Below, piece by piece: positions 11,179 to 23,072 of a stretch of DNA of 64,000 bases. Origin of the DNA: Lytechinus pictus (Eukaryota > Echinodermata > Echinoidea > Temnopleuroida > Toxopneustidae). Position 1 is the stretch's first letter. Each line of letters opens with the position of its first letter. The notes under the pieces are model-generated. The model searched no databases, was not told the origin of the DNA, and worked only from the letters and a program-made list of their open reading frames with translations. Made by a program: the position numbers and the translations under genes. The stretch spans positions 17,437,001-17,501,000 of the forward strand of contig NC_087257.1 of assembly GCF_037042905.1 (NCBI RefSeq), read 5' to 3'.

Positions 11179-13300
11179 TCTTCAAGTTCGTCAGGGGGCA
11201 TTGAAGGTCTTAAAGCTCGTCAGGGGGGGCAAAAAAGGTTTTTCAAGCCCATCAGGGGGGGCAAAGATACGTTTTTGCATGGGTTTTGACTCGTCAGGGG
11301 GGGGCAGAGTGCCCCCCCTGCCCCCCCCCGTAGGTACGCTAGTGTTGGCAGCCTAAACTTAGTGGAAATGAGTAAAAAAATAAGATTCTACAAGGTATTT
11401 TTTTATCAAAGATGGTATTTTCTGGGGAATGAAATGATCCGTTGCCATGGCAACAGAACACACATTTGCAAACATTGATGTCATTAAATTCAAGCATCAC
11501 CAAGGCAACATCAGTTTTTATCATGCTAATGAACCCATGCGGAACACTTACTGTAATTTTTGTTCAAAACTTAATGACTGGTCAAACCTTATGTAGATTA
11601 AGTAAATCTTTACTTTACATTCCACCTGTCCATTATCATTTCAACTGTGTTATTTTTTTGTTTTAAAAATTATATCTTAATTGGTTGCCATGGCAATGGC
11701 TGAAGATGTTATTTATGTATTAACAGCAAGCATATATATGGTTAGCACCCTAAAATTAGGGGAAATGAAAGAAAAATCAGAAATTACAATGTTTTTGTTT
11801 ATCAAAGCTGATACTTTTCTGGGAGGAAATGAGCTGTTGCCATGGCAAGGGGACATTTGAAACACTAATATTTATCATAAAATTCAAGTATTATCAAGGC
11901 AACATCATTTTATTATTCTAATGAACTCATGCAGAACAATTTTTGTTGAAAATTAAATGACTGGCAAAACCTTTCGCATATTGAGTTATTTGTAATTGTA
12001 TTTTCTACCTGTCCATAATCTTGTCATCCAAATTATTAATTTTCGTAAATTAGATATTATTTGGTTGCCATGGCAATAGCTTCAGATGTTATACATTTTG
12101 CATCGAACATATCTATGTTTAGCACACTAAGATTAGGGGAAATGCAATAAAATTCAGATTCTACAGTCCTATTTTAATCAAAACTTTTAATCAAAACTAA
12201 ATGATCCGTTGCTATGGCAACAGGCCATTTGGAACATTGATATTAATCGTTGAATTCAAGTATTACCAAGGCAACATCAATGTTTATCATTCTAATTAGT
12301 TCATACAGAACACTCACTGTATTATTTCCTCCTAAATTAATTGAGTAGGTCAAACCTTATGCATGTAAATTAAGTTAATTTTCTTTGTATTTTCCCCTGT
12401 CCATAACCTTGTCATCCATGTTTTTTGTTTAATTAGATGTTTTCTGGTTGCCATGGCAATGGCTTAAGATGTTAAATTTATAAATTTAGTCACAAACAAA
12501 TTTCGATTAGTACCTTAAAATGAGGGGAAATGGAATGATGATCATACATGTATTCTACATTTTTATCAATATTTTTACCTTTCTAGAGGGAAATAAGCTG
12601 TTGCCATGGCAACGGGCCCTTTGAAAAATTGCTTCTTTTTAAATTTAATTCAAGCATTACCAATGCAACATAATTTTTTATCTTTATAAAGAACTCCTGC
12701 AGAACATTTTCGGTATTTTTTGTTCAAATGAGGGGGTCAAAACTTAAGCATACAGATTAGGTCAATTCCAATTGTATTTTCCACCTGTCCATTGTCTTGT
12801 CAACCATGTTGTTTTTGTAAATTAGATGTTATTTGGTTGCCATGGCAATGGCTTGAGATGTAATTTACACATTTAGCAACCAAAATATCTTTGTTTTGCA
12901 CTGTAATATTAGGGGAAATTAAAGATATATCATATTCTACAACGTTTTTTTAATCAAAATTTTTATTTTTCTGGGGGAAAACAAGCCGTTGCCATGGCAA
13001 CGGACCAATTGGAACTATCTCGGTGATCTTGAATATTTCTAAATTTCATATGTATTCAATTGGGAGCCTGAAAATTATCATTTTGGTCATCTATATCATG
13101 TTTATTTACCATTTACATGGGGATGTTTGTTATTTTGGAGAAATTAATCCGTTGCCATGGCAACCGCCGAAAAAGGCATTTTTTAATTTACCTCCCATCT
13201 TTAAAATAAATCTTACGGCATATACTAACACTTGTGAAAGTTTCATGCTTTAGTCAAAATTTGCACAATTGTTGTGATTTTTGGAGCTAATCCGCTCTAC
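10440..13300 (-). repeat. Right arm of the giant palindrome with X-box-like palindromes
   Basis: Reverse complement of the left arm. GTTGCCATGGCAAC-like boxes occur at 10786, 11441, 11684, 11836, 12064, 12209, 12447, 12600, 12836, 12988 and 13151. Perfect copies are at 11441, 12600, 12988 and 13151. The outermost ~250 bp pairs closely with 5211-5450. The arm is longer than the left one by one to two units even after the hAT MITE is removed. Confidence 0.8.
10850..11344. mobile_element. hAT-type MITE with 8-bp target duplication
   Basis: TTGGCAGC occurs directly before (10842-10849) and after (11345-11352). The ends are CAGTGGCGTACCTAGG and TAGGTACGCTAGTG, inverted with a mismatch near the tip. 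The inside holds three tandem copies of a unit (about 10900-11175) made of 'AAGGTCTTCGATCACAAA', a 'GGATTTCGTACCAG' segment and a poly-A run of variable length, then poly-G. The element splits a palindrome unit cleanly, which helps date it as younger. Confidence 0.85.
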
Positions 13301-13434
13301 TATATTGGACAAATATAAAGGGACTTCTTTTGAGAATGTTTATTTCATATTAAAGTATTACATTGATTTAATTCTCATGAAGTGAAGGTATTTTCCAATT
13401 CTAGTGCACTGTTAGCATCTTTTATTTATTTTCA

Positions 13435-13509
13435 GAAAAATATCACCCCTGTACAGTGTATTGCACAAAATTCACGTCCTGGGCGATTCCAAGAATGGAA
13501 CCTTCTTGG
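13435..13509 (+). CDS. Possible orphan exon (uncertain)
   Basis: An open segment encoding NITPVQCIAQNSRPGR and following residues is bounded by TTATTTATTTTCAG| on the left and CTTG|GTAAGG on the right, both good splice signals. The surrounding frame stays open to 13618. I do not recognise the protein, and no neighbouring exon in matching phase was found. It may be a chance open segment or a relic of an inserted gene fragment. Confidence 0.2.
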
Positions 13510-13687
13510 TAAGGATGTTAGAAATTCCAAAGACAAACTCAAACTTGAAAGTTTGGATATCAACACCCTTGTGTCAAAACGAAAGCACGTTATTAAAACC
13601 CAAATTAACTATGTTTAGTGCTTGACCCCTAAATCCAAAGGTACATGACAACCAGAATACCAGATGCTGGTGAGTGAATGTATGGCA

Positions 13688-14560
13688 GTGTATCCTATTG
13701 CCGGACACCTTTATTTCAGTGCTTTAAAAATGACAACTAGAGGAAATACAATCAAGAAAAATTCGCACTTGCTATTCCAAATATTATGAAAATTGTGAAT
13801 ATGGTAAAAATATTTTATATTTACCAACAATTTTCTTTGCATCGCACTTGCTGCATACCCCTCCACGAAAAACAATTATTTTCGTGCGTGACAAATTACA
13901 TCATGATTCCGGACGCGCGCCGGACGGTTAAAGATATTCTTGATTATAATGATGTAAGAACAAATTTGTGTGATTTTTTCGTCTTATATCATATCATGAG
14001 TAAATCCTAAGTTTTTGTTTGCTGTTTTTATATTGATTCTGAGCAGATGTTGGTAATAGATTCGTGTTTGACAAATTATTTTATTTTTTCTTGTTAGCTG
14101 CATGTTTCATGGAACTTTCCAATATTATGCTCGTTCGTATCGTGACGCTCATCAAGTTCTATCGATGCGCTGCCGATGGTCGACGGCTCTATACTCACGT
14201 AAACCTCGCGCACGGGTACCTTGAGAACTAGCCGTCGACGATCACCCACAATACACCACACCTCATCGTTCTATCGAAGGAGCGGACGAAATTGAAATTC
14301 GGCAGATCAGACCCATATTTCTGTTAGAAAATATATCAATTGTTAATGCAAAACTATGTTATTTGATATTTTAAGCATTTTCTGTCATTTTAGAGATAAA
14401 TAAGGTAAAGGTTGGATTTTTTCGCCTTGTTTTTGCAATCCTGTTCTATGTATTGCTCTGTGAAATTGAATTGCGGAAGTCTTACGGTACAAAATTGTTT
14501 TCGTACGCAGTAATATGAGCGTCCGGAATCATGATAGTGTCCGGTAATACAATACGTCAC
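13688..14560. repeat. Inverted-repeat element (probable MITE)
   Basis: The left sequence ending TTGCCGGACAC (13698-13708) pairs with GTGTCCGGTAATAC (14537 onward). A second pair, ATCATGATTCCGGACGC (about 13900-13916) and GCGTCCGGAATCATGAT (about 14518-14535), lies inside. A third pair, GTCGACGGCT (14179-14188) and AGCCGTCGAC (14230-14239), could form a stem with a 41-nt loop. Boundaries and target duplication are unclear. Confidence 0.45.
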
Positions 14561-15299
14561 TATACGTCAACGGACAGATACATACAGATTATTAATGTTT
14601 TTACGTTTGTAACTTGTCATGCTTGTGAAAGTAACGTGTTATCCTCTTCTCTTTTTTGGGTCAAAATTATATCTTTTCTCCATCCATGTTATTGAATTGG
14701 AATAACATTTTTGGTAGACCACCAATGACCAAGCAACATTCAAGAGAAAGAAATTAAGTTACTGAATATTGGAAATCTCACACTCCCACGACGATATCCG
14801 GCGATTTACATCATGCGCAATACAAATATGACAGCACAGAAACGTGATGATCTAAATGCGACAAACGTGCAAAAGAATCGCAGTATCGGCGGTATAAGGC
14901 GTGGCTGCCATTGCACTGCTTCCTAAATGAGATTTGACAGCTCTAAATTACGGTAATATTAATTATAAAGCATTCATATTGAGTATTGTTGAGTTACTTA
15001 CCAGAAATTAACTTCGGAGATTCTTAATCATTATTCAAGTGGTCAACGGAAGATATTTTCTTGGGAAGAAGTCGCAGGCTCGTAGCAGAAGAGATGGCAG
15101 TGAGATGGGCTGGACGGGCGGTATCAATACACACATATCACATAAAAGCGCATAAAATAGCTCGGGGTGGGGGGGGGGGGGGGTGGGGTACACCATAGGT
15201 AAAGGGGGAAGGGGTAGGAAAAGGTTTAGATTAGGTTTAAAGGAACAAATATGCACAGACTCTATGCCTATTGCTTGAAAAAAAAGAGAAATATAGGCT
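14561..15299. other. Noncoding stretch
   Basis: No exon or terminal repeat recognised. It contains a G-rich tract at about 15165-15190 (runs of G broken by single T), which could form a G-quadruplex or be an assembly-prone homopolymer. Confidence 0.35.
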
Positions 15300-15423
15300 T
15301 ACCTTTAGAATCCAATGTCATGAATCGATTACAAAAATCTCTAGATTTTAAAACGAGAAAACAACGGATACGACGTACCGGTACTTGTTAACTTTTTTAG
15401 AAATTACGTTTTTGAGATAAAAG

Positions 15424-15692
15424 CGGATACATGGATACTAAGATACGTGGATACACATGGATACGAGGATACGTGGATACTGGGATACGTGGATACTACT
15501 ACCGTACTGATAAATGGATACATGGATACGAAGATACGTGGATACGCGGATACGTGGATACTACTACCGTACTGATAACTGGATACATGGATACGAGGAT
15601 ACGTGGATACGCGGATACGTGGATACTACTACCGTACTGATAACTGGATACATGGATACGAAGATACGCGGATACGTGGATACGAGGATACG
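15424..15692 (+). repeat. 8-bp minisatellite (GGATACGT), left block
   Basis: Tandem variants of GGATACGT/GGATACAT/GGATACGC, with a higher-order period near 70 bp marked by the interruption 'CTACTACCGTACTGATAA'. All three frames stay open because 24 nt encode eight residues without stops (the repeated peptide looks like DTWIRGYV). These frames are a by-product of the repeat and not genes. Confidence 0.95.
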
Positions 15693-16452
15693 GGCAGCTG
15701 GGATAATGTTTGTGGATACGGGGGAGGGGGTACAGGGGAGTATCCAGCTTTCGCCAAAGGGGGGGGGGGGTGGAAGGAGGGAGAGTCGTGGGGGTATGTT
15801 ATACAGGGGAGGATCCATGCACCTTTCGCGAAAAGGGGGAAAAGAAGGGAGAATCAGAAAATATTTTCATCCACATTTCAGTCGGTCGATCTGTCGTTAA
15901 CTAAAAGTAGAATTTTGTTGGTTTATATTCTTTTCTTAATTGGTTTAACATGGCCCAGTGCAGTACGTGTCTCAGTCATCTTATTTAAAAAAAATCATTT
16001 TCAAGACAATACAGGCATATAGCTCATTTTTTTTGTCCTTGTTTAAACACTTTTCCTTTTCCTTTACGTTGTTTTTCTCCTTTCTTTTCTTCTTTTTTTT
16101 TAAATATATTTTTCTTTTCTCTTTTATATTCTTCCTTTCTTGTCCATTCTATTTTTGTTTCTTTTTTAATAAAAAAAAAATTGTACAGGCCTACCTATTT
16201 TTTTTTAAATCAAATTCTTGTGATTTTCACAGTAAATTATAAGACAGAAAACTGGACTTTTGGTTCGTATGATTAAAATAATATATACATGTATATACCC
16301 TTCTTTTTAGAATTGTAGAGCAATATTTTTGCTGTTTTTTCTCTATAAATCTAGAGATTATGATGAATATGACATGGATTCTGAATGTTTAGGAGGATAA
16401 ATATGAAGCGATTCGTATATAGGCATAGCTCATTTTCTGTCCTTGTTTGAAC

Positions 16453-17007
16453 CCCGCGGGGGGGGGGGGCACTTACATTGACGAGTGGATACCATGCGCG
16501 ACAAAAAAAAAAAAAACACGTAAAAAGGATGTCTTTTTCACGATAGGGCACGTTATGTACGTAACGTGATAAGGGTGTCAAAAACACAAAAATAATGAAA
16601 AAAGGGTATCTATTTCGCTAGAAAAATTACGCGTTTAGGGTCGAATTCGCGGGGACGATAAAACAAAATTAAAATGTTTTATAAAGGATGTCCTTTTTGC
16701 CCCAACACTTCGTATTTAGAGTCACGATTTGCGAGAGGTGTAGAAGGTGGGGTCGTACTAAACCAAATAAGGTAAAGCCGACGACCGAAGGACCCGTAAC
16801 AATAAAACAATCCTGTACTTGTTTAGGGGTTCATTTCAGGGAACATTTGCCAAGAGTATCGTTTTGTTACCAATTCTTGTTAAGGGTAGGGTTTCACGCG
16901 CCAATACTTGTTAAGGGGCGCATTTTCAGAATATGGAAATTACGTGTTTAGGGTGCTTTTCGAGACCCCATGGTCGCGCATGGTATCCACTCGTGAATGG
17001 AAGTGGC
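16453..17007. mobile_element. MITE with GACGAGTGGATACCATGCGC inverted ends
   Basis: The left end has GACGAGTGGATACCATGCGC preceded by a G-run (16453-16500). The right end has GCGCATGGTATCCACTCGT (about 16975-16995) followed by GAATGGAAGTGGC. The inside has several tandem ~40-bp phrases of the 'CTTGTTAAGGG' / 'CGTGTTTAGGG' type. A partial copy of the same end lies at 48545-48585. No coding potential. Confidence 0.65.
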
Positions 17008-19795
17008 TCGCGCTTCGCGCTCGCATTGCCTTTGTAATGATTCCCATTCAAGAGAATTAAATGACATTTCATATATCCAGTTCTGAAATCAATTTGCACA
17101 CAATGTTTTAGCTCGCACCTCAAGCTTTCATTATTTTGTTTCATTTACACAAATTGTTATATAAAAGTTTCCAGCTCGCGCTGCGCACTCGCATTGTTTG
17201 ATTTGTGAGATACCTATCCTCTTTGGAAATTCTTTCAAAAATTTGTCAAAATGCTCCTTTATCATGTCAATATACAAAAAATTAAGCTCGTGCTTCGCGC
17301 TCACATTTAATTGTTTGAGACACACAGCTTGTTTTTTTTAAGGCGGTTTTCCACTAGGGCGCGGACAAGACCAGGAAGGGTTGCGGAAGCTACTTTTGTC
17401 ATTTCGGCATGCTGTCCGCAACCAAATTCCGTAAAAGATTATGCAAATGATCTTGTCCTAGGACACGACCAGGACTGTCTGCGTATTGTCGTAGGACATT
17501 CCTGGAACTGTCCTGGGACAAGATTATCTAAATCAATTTGTCGGCGTTCGGCGCGGACAGCATGCAGATCGTATTAGGACAGAACCGGAGACATTTAGGA
17601 CAACGTCACGAGTGGTAAATTTAAGGACGAGGACAATAAGAATAATTTTCGGACAAATTGCGAATACTCCAAGAAAATTATCGTTCATATATTTTTTTTT
17701 AATGAATTTAGGGGTGTTATTTGGGGTTTGGGGTGCGGTTTTTTTTAAAGAAACATTGATTTTCTTATTAAATCCGATTTAGGAGCAGGCGAGAATGAAG
17801 TAATTCGTCATGAAAGTACGCTATTAAAAAAAAAAAAAATCGACTACAAAGACGATGTAGGGTTTTCTTTTATTTCAAATCAAATTGCATACATTGGTGG
17901 AAATCCCTGGGGGACAGGGAGACGCTTCCCCTCACTTTTTGGAATTTGATATCAAATGCCCCCCCCCCCCACTTTTTGGAACGAGCAAACAAGAAAAAAT
18001 GGAAAGAGAGGAAAAAGAAGAGAAAAGAGAATAGAAAATGAAGAGGGAAAATAAGAGGAGTAAGACGAGTGAATAAAATAAGATGAGGGGGGGGGGGAGG
18101 GATTTCATGTCACTATTTTAAATTTTCGCTCGCTTTGTGCTCACATTGCCTAATCTATGATATACATAACTTGCTCAATAGGCTTATATTGAGCTTAAAA
18201 TATCAAGTTTTGAAGTAAATATATGAAATATTTCTCGGACACTGAGTTTTCAATTTGTTTGATTTACAAATATATTTTATAGTTTTCTGTAAAATGACTA
18301 TATTTTATGGTCTAAATATCGACATTTTCCGCTCGCGCTGCGCACTAGCATTATTTAATTCGTCAAGTAACTATTCTCTTCGTGTATTCCATATTTTTTT
18401 GAAAAATATCCCTTTTTAGGCTTATCTGATTCTGAATAGTATCAGCTAAAGCTGCGCACTTGCATTTTCATTGGGGAGTAATGTATACCTATATCAATTG
18501 TAACAAATTATTTTAAATTCCTCTTTCTTGACAGTTTATCAAAATTTTCGGCTTGCAATTTGCGCTCGCATTATTTTTAAAGTATTCTTTAAAGTATATT
18601 AACCCATGCATCCTTTTCATGATTACAAAATATCCAGTTTTTTTACCTTGATATTAATTTCGCGACCTCATTGGGCTTATTAGATTAATAGGTAAGATAA
18701 TAATATTTTCATTATTTCCTAATAATCATTGTCCGGTTTTTTTTTCAGAACGGAATATCGACAAGTTTCATCTCTCGACAAAAACAAAAATGTCCTTAAA
18801 ATTTCCCGGTCGCAACTGGAAATATATGTATTGATAAAAATATCAACTTGCGCTTTGACTCGCATCATTTATTAAGCACGATCCATATCCAATTCGTAAT
18901 TGCGCTTAAATTAACTTTTTTTTTGGGATCGGAAAATCAAATATCTTTAGCTCGCGGATCGCGCTCTTATTATTGATATTATGATAAAGAATGTAATTAG
19001 AATGTCCAGATTCTAGGTTTGAATCTAAACACACGCACGCATATTTATTTAGATACGAATCTTGTTCCAGTTTCAGATCAGATTATCAAATTATTAATGC
19101 AGGAATGTTGTCCATTTATCCACTTATCCATCCTTTTCATGATTTACAAAACGTGAGATGTCGAATTTCATTTCGGCTCGCGCTTCGCGATCACATCAAG
19201 TGTATAGTCATACCCCTATCCTGTTCGTGATTTTAAAAGGTGCTTAGAATGCCCTGTATATAGCTGGGAATGTAAGAAATATTCAGCTCGCGCTTTGCGC
19301 TCACATTATTTGATTGTTGAAATATGTAGGCTAAAAACAATTGTGTTTGTCGGTGTAATAGTATTCACTTTTTGAAAGCAGATTTTGTGCATTTTATACA
19401 TGACAATAAATTATCTCGGATCTAAGGTAACTTTAAAAAGACTGCATATGTTAATAGCAAAGTCGAGGCTCCCTTTATAACATTACTTTCTAATAGTTTT
19501 TTCCACAAATTAATACATATATTACAAAAGAGGAAGAAAACGGGAAGTTAGGATGCAAATTGCATTCGACAGGCACATGCAGACCAAGGGGCGAGGTGGT
19601 CTTGCTTACCCCTTTAAAAAAAGTACAAACAGAAGAAATATAAGTAAAATGGAAAGGGAAACTTAAAAAATGATATGGTGGAAAAGAAAAACAAAGGGGG
19701 AATGTCGTGCTAATACGGCCCTCCTCTCCCTGCTGCTGGCTTATCCCTCCCAGTATTACAGAGATATACAAACAGCACTAAAGAAATAGGAATTA

Positions 19796-19894
19796 CAGGG
19801 GCCGCGGAACCGGGGGGGGGGGCTTCAGCCCCCTCCCCCACTTTTGGCTCAGCCCCCCCCCCCCCCCACTTTGAAAACCGTTCCGCGGCCCCTG
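19796..19894. mobile_element. Short palindromic MITE, ~99 bp
   Basis: Left end CAGGGGCCGCGGAAC (19796-19810) and right end GTTCCGCGGCCCCTG (19880-19894) are exact inverted repeats around a G-run/C-run hairpin. It is a minimal non-autonomous element. The CAGGGG ends suggest hAT, but I cannot confirm an 8-bp target duplication. Confidence 0.7.
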
Positions 19895-20454
19895 GATAAA
19901 CAAAGGAGATGAATGAAATGAGGTGAAATAGAATCAAGTAGGAAAAAAAATCGCGATAATGAACAGAAAATAATTGGCCAAGATTGTGAATGTGTAAGAT
20001 TAGAAATATCAGTTTTAATTTTTGGACGAACTTGTGAATCCAGTGTCTAATCGCCTTTGCCTCCTCTTGTACCAATTAAAATATAGACTAAAAAAGAAAA
20101 TGTAAATGGGCAATTCCAGGAGGCCGAATGCGATCTCTACGCCCTATATTGGCTGCGTTAAAAGGAAAAATTGAATAAATGCAAAGAAGAGTGGAAAAGA
20201 AGAAAAAGAGTGAAGAAATTTACAGACGGGAAGATATCAGTGTTTCAGCTAGGTCAATTTGTTAAAATTATTGGTTCATTTCGCTCTTCATGCTTTTAAT
20301 ACTTTAATTAAGAAGATTGTGCACGCTATTCATTTTTAAGAAAAATACTTAGGTCTTTTCGTCCTTGATGTTTGAAAGAAGTTCGCGCTCATATTTTATG
20401 TTTATGAGAAACATGTTCTGTGCACGACTTTTTCAGGAAGGCCTTTTTTTTAAG

Positions 20455-20813
20455 AGTCGTGGCGTATAGTGGTTCTGACTCCCGCCTTGTAAACGGAGAG
20501 TCGTGTGTTCGATTCTCACCGCGGTCTATATACCGTCCTTTGGTAAGACGTATTGCCGGCACACCTTGCCACTCTCGACCCAGGTGCTAAATGGGTACCC
20601 GGTTAGATGCGAAAGTTATTGTATGCTTGAATTTGCAAGCGCCATTTCGATGCTGCGATGAATGCAAGGAATGCTTCCCAAGATGTGGAAATTGTGCACT
20701 TTTCATGCGGGATTGAAATGAATCATGGGACAATAATATGCTGTAAATCGTTTTGAGCCGTTCTGAGAAAAGCGATATTTATAAACATGCTATCATTTAT
20801 TATTATTTCTTAT
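20455..20813 (+). mobile_element. tRNA-derived SINE, copy 1
   Basis: The head is tRNA-like: an A-box-like TGGCGTATAGTGG (from about 20460) and a B-box-like TGTTCGATTCTC (about 20507), the internal promoter arrangement for RNA polymerase III. The body includes 'GACCCAGGTGCTAAATGGGT', shared with the second copy near 58 kb. The tail ends in an AAAGCGATATTTATAAA-like segment and ATT repeats. The tRNA-like head does not fold as a complete tRNA by eye, so it is not called a tRNA gene. Confidence 0.75.
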
Positions 20814-23030
20814 TAATAAAATATCATTCACGATCAAACAAAGTGCTTAAAATGCATTAGGAATATAAACTTGAATTTCTGTTTTTTCTTATATTCCTTT
20901 TTCACATTTTTTTCTCTTTTTTTATTTCATCTTTCTTTCCTCGTCTCATGCCGGTCTCACGTTCATGCCGGTCATTAACTTCAATAGATTACGTAATCAC
21001 TATTAAATCTTAATCCCTCCTTTCAAGAATTTGGGGTATTAATCTTACACGGTATCCCTATAGTCTCAAAGGCATTCACAGGTGGTTCTTTATCAATGAA
21101 CTGAAGGAATTCTGAAGTGACATTTTTTAACATAATTAAATCGAATTACATGTGTTGTGCAAGCACGTCATATTTCAAAATTTCCAATTGTTGAAAATAA
21201 GCGTATCTTTAAATGTCATAACTTTCTTATTTTATATTCGATTTTGATAAATTTTCAGTATACTGCATTCGAGCAAGACAGTATCTAATTACCAGTTTAT
21301 CAATAAGGTGATGTTGTAACTGTAGGTATGTCGTGTATGCATTTTTCGTTACAGCATAATCGTAGATGATAATAAATATTGGCAATTAAACACATTATTT
21401 AACGTAAATTACTAAAGAATTTTTAATGCATACAACAAGACCCCCCCCCCAAAAAGCAAGGAATGTCCGTTTTTAGGTCTAAATTTATGTACAAAACGTA
21501 CTTAAAATATGAAGTTTCCGATCGCAATAGGCCCTATAACATATTTTAAATCGCGCTTCGCACTCGAATCAGTAATATTGTTTAGTCAGATATAACATTC
21601 CTGTTCACCATTTCAAAAAACGCTAAGAAAGTCATGTCTTTTCATAAACCGGTCAACTTATTCAATTTTTAACTAGGTCTAAATTCATAAAATATTCATT
21701 AAAAAAAAAAAATCATTTTTGATAAAAATTTAGATATAGAACGAATCATATAGGACTAATACTTATCCGTATTTATAATCAGAACGAGACATTCACATTA
21801 CAACCCACCAATTAAAGTTTAATCCAATTTATGCTTAAAACGAGATATTATATCATAGGCGTCATTGCATGCCGATGTTCTGTTACAATTGCAGTTCTCC
21901 GTGCTCTCTTGATAGTCTTCTGGATGTATAAGTAGGAAGATAATTTTTGAAAAGAAGTAAATTATATGCCAATAATGCAATATATCATTAACAAAACTTT
22001 GTATTGCACTCCCTTACTTCATATTCCTATTTTTCTTCATTCTCCTCCTCCGTCTTCTCCTTTTATCCTATTTTCCCCCTTCTGTAATTCCTCTTCTATT
22101 TCTCTTCATCAAGTTCACTCTTTCTATAATTTTTGAAAAGAAGTAAATTATATGCCAATAATTATAAATAGAACGAGTCATATGAGATAATTTATAATCA
22201 GAACGAGACATTCACATAACAAGACATAGGAATGAAATTAATTTCTTTAAAAAAAGGATTGTGATATTGGCCCGATGATGTGTCTCGTTGCAATTACCAA
22301 CAGGAGTGAGTGAAATTAATTGTCGAATTGTAACCAATGTTTTGAAATTGATTGGTCATTTTAATATAACCAAAACGTATATCGTTCTTATTATCCCCTT
22401 ACTTAACTATTTTGTTGTTCTCTGTTGCTCGTGTCTTATTACTTATCACTGAGTTGTACATGATTGTAATTGTTTTGCGAAATATAAGCGAAAAACTTCC
22501 AAATGTCATAACTTTCTTATTTTACATACGTTTTTTGATGAAATTGGCTTGTTTCTTATTTCTCTATTGATTCAAATCAATAACTTTTTGGGTAGACTTG
22601 ACCTTTAAGCTGCATATTCGTACATGTTATTATATTAGCCTTCTTTTATGTTGACTGAAAAATCTATAATAATCCAAATAGTTTATTTATATTTTGTTTA
22701 CTGAAATCAACTTAATTAAATAAAATCAATCCTAAAAAGGATTAAGATTAATTGGTCAAATTGTAATCATATGGGCTTAGGGAATTGATATATGTCTCGC
22801 TATAATTATAAAGAGAGCAGCCAATTTTTAACGATTCACTGATGAAAGTAGCCTTTTCTATCTTTTCTCTCAAGAAAAATACAGATTAAAAGTGACGATG
22901 TCAATTATCTGAAAATAAGGTAATTAGGGTCTGTGATGCTTCGTTCTAAAAGTACACTTAGTATCATGCACTTCTTCATGTGTTTTCCATGTTCCAGAGT
23001 ATCAAAAACTCCTTGATGTTCTTATCCAAG
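20814..23030. other. Repeat-rich noncoding stretch with solo MITE halves
   Basis: Contains two partial copies of the TTAA hairpin MITE: about 21190-21265 ('AATGTCATAACTTTCTTATTTT') and about 22440-22618, whose end GGGTAGACTTGACCTTTAA keeps the family terminus. A 30-bp phrase, 'TTTTGAAAAGAAGTAAATTA', occurs twice (about 21946 and 22131). No exon seen. Confidence 0.5.
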
Positions 23031-23072
23031 TATCTATGTATCTAAGTTTTCATGTAGGCATGTGCCCGTAGC

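Larger units (their letters stand above)
5211..13300. mobile_element. Giant palindromic (foldback) element, ~8 kb, with X-box arrays
   Basis: The outer ends GTAGAGCGGATTAGC (5211 onward) and its reverse complement ending at 13300 are inverted, each bordered by TA. Long inverted arms follow: 5211-6850 pairs with about 10440-13300. Each arm is built from ~390-bp units carrying two GTTGCCATGGCAAC-like palindromes. An inner pair of inverted arms (about 6850-7880 and 7890-8870) is made of ~150-bp units. The right half is interrupted by a TTAA MITE (8945-9566) and a hAT MITE (10850-11344). No transposase frame is seen, so it is non-autonomous. A TA target duplication (mariner-like) is an inference. 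Confidence 0.75.
17005..21570. repeat. Degenerate array marked by GCTCGCGCTTCGCGCTC
   Basis: A CpG-rich motif GCTCGCGCT(T/G)CGC(G/A)CTC(G/A)CATT recurs at about 17005, 17172, 17284, 18127, 18330, 18450, 18551, 18850, 18950, 19180, 19285, 20380 and 21551, each usually followed by ATTTGATT-like sequence. Spacing is irregular, about 80 to 250 bp in the dense part, as in an old tandem repeat broken by insertions. Each motif is partly self-complementary (GCGC cores). No known function. Confidence 0.6.

Noticed and set aside
10938-11201. 87-codon minus-strand frame rich in Phe
   Set aside because: Produced by poly-A runs inside a hAT MITE; no protein character.
15165-15190. G-quadruplex promoter element
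   Set aside because: G-runs and C-runs of this kind occur all over the window in MITEs and noncoding DNA; nothing ties this one to a promoter.
15424-16022. Open frames of up to 139 codons over the left minisatellite
   Set aside because: Same artefact as the right block; the frames simply run on into G-rich sequence and stop.
20460-20525. tRNA gene
   Set aside because: A- and B-box-like sequences exist, but no complete cloverleaf is apparent and a SINE body follows that recurs near 58 kb.
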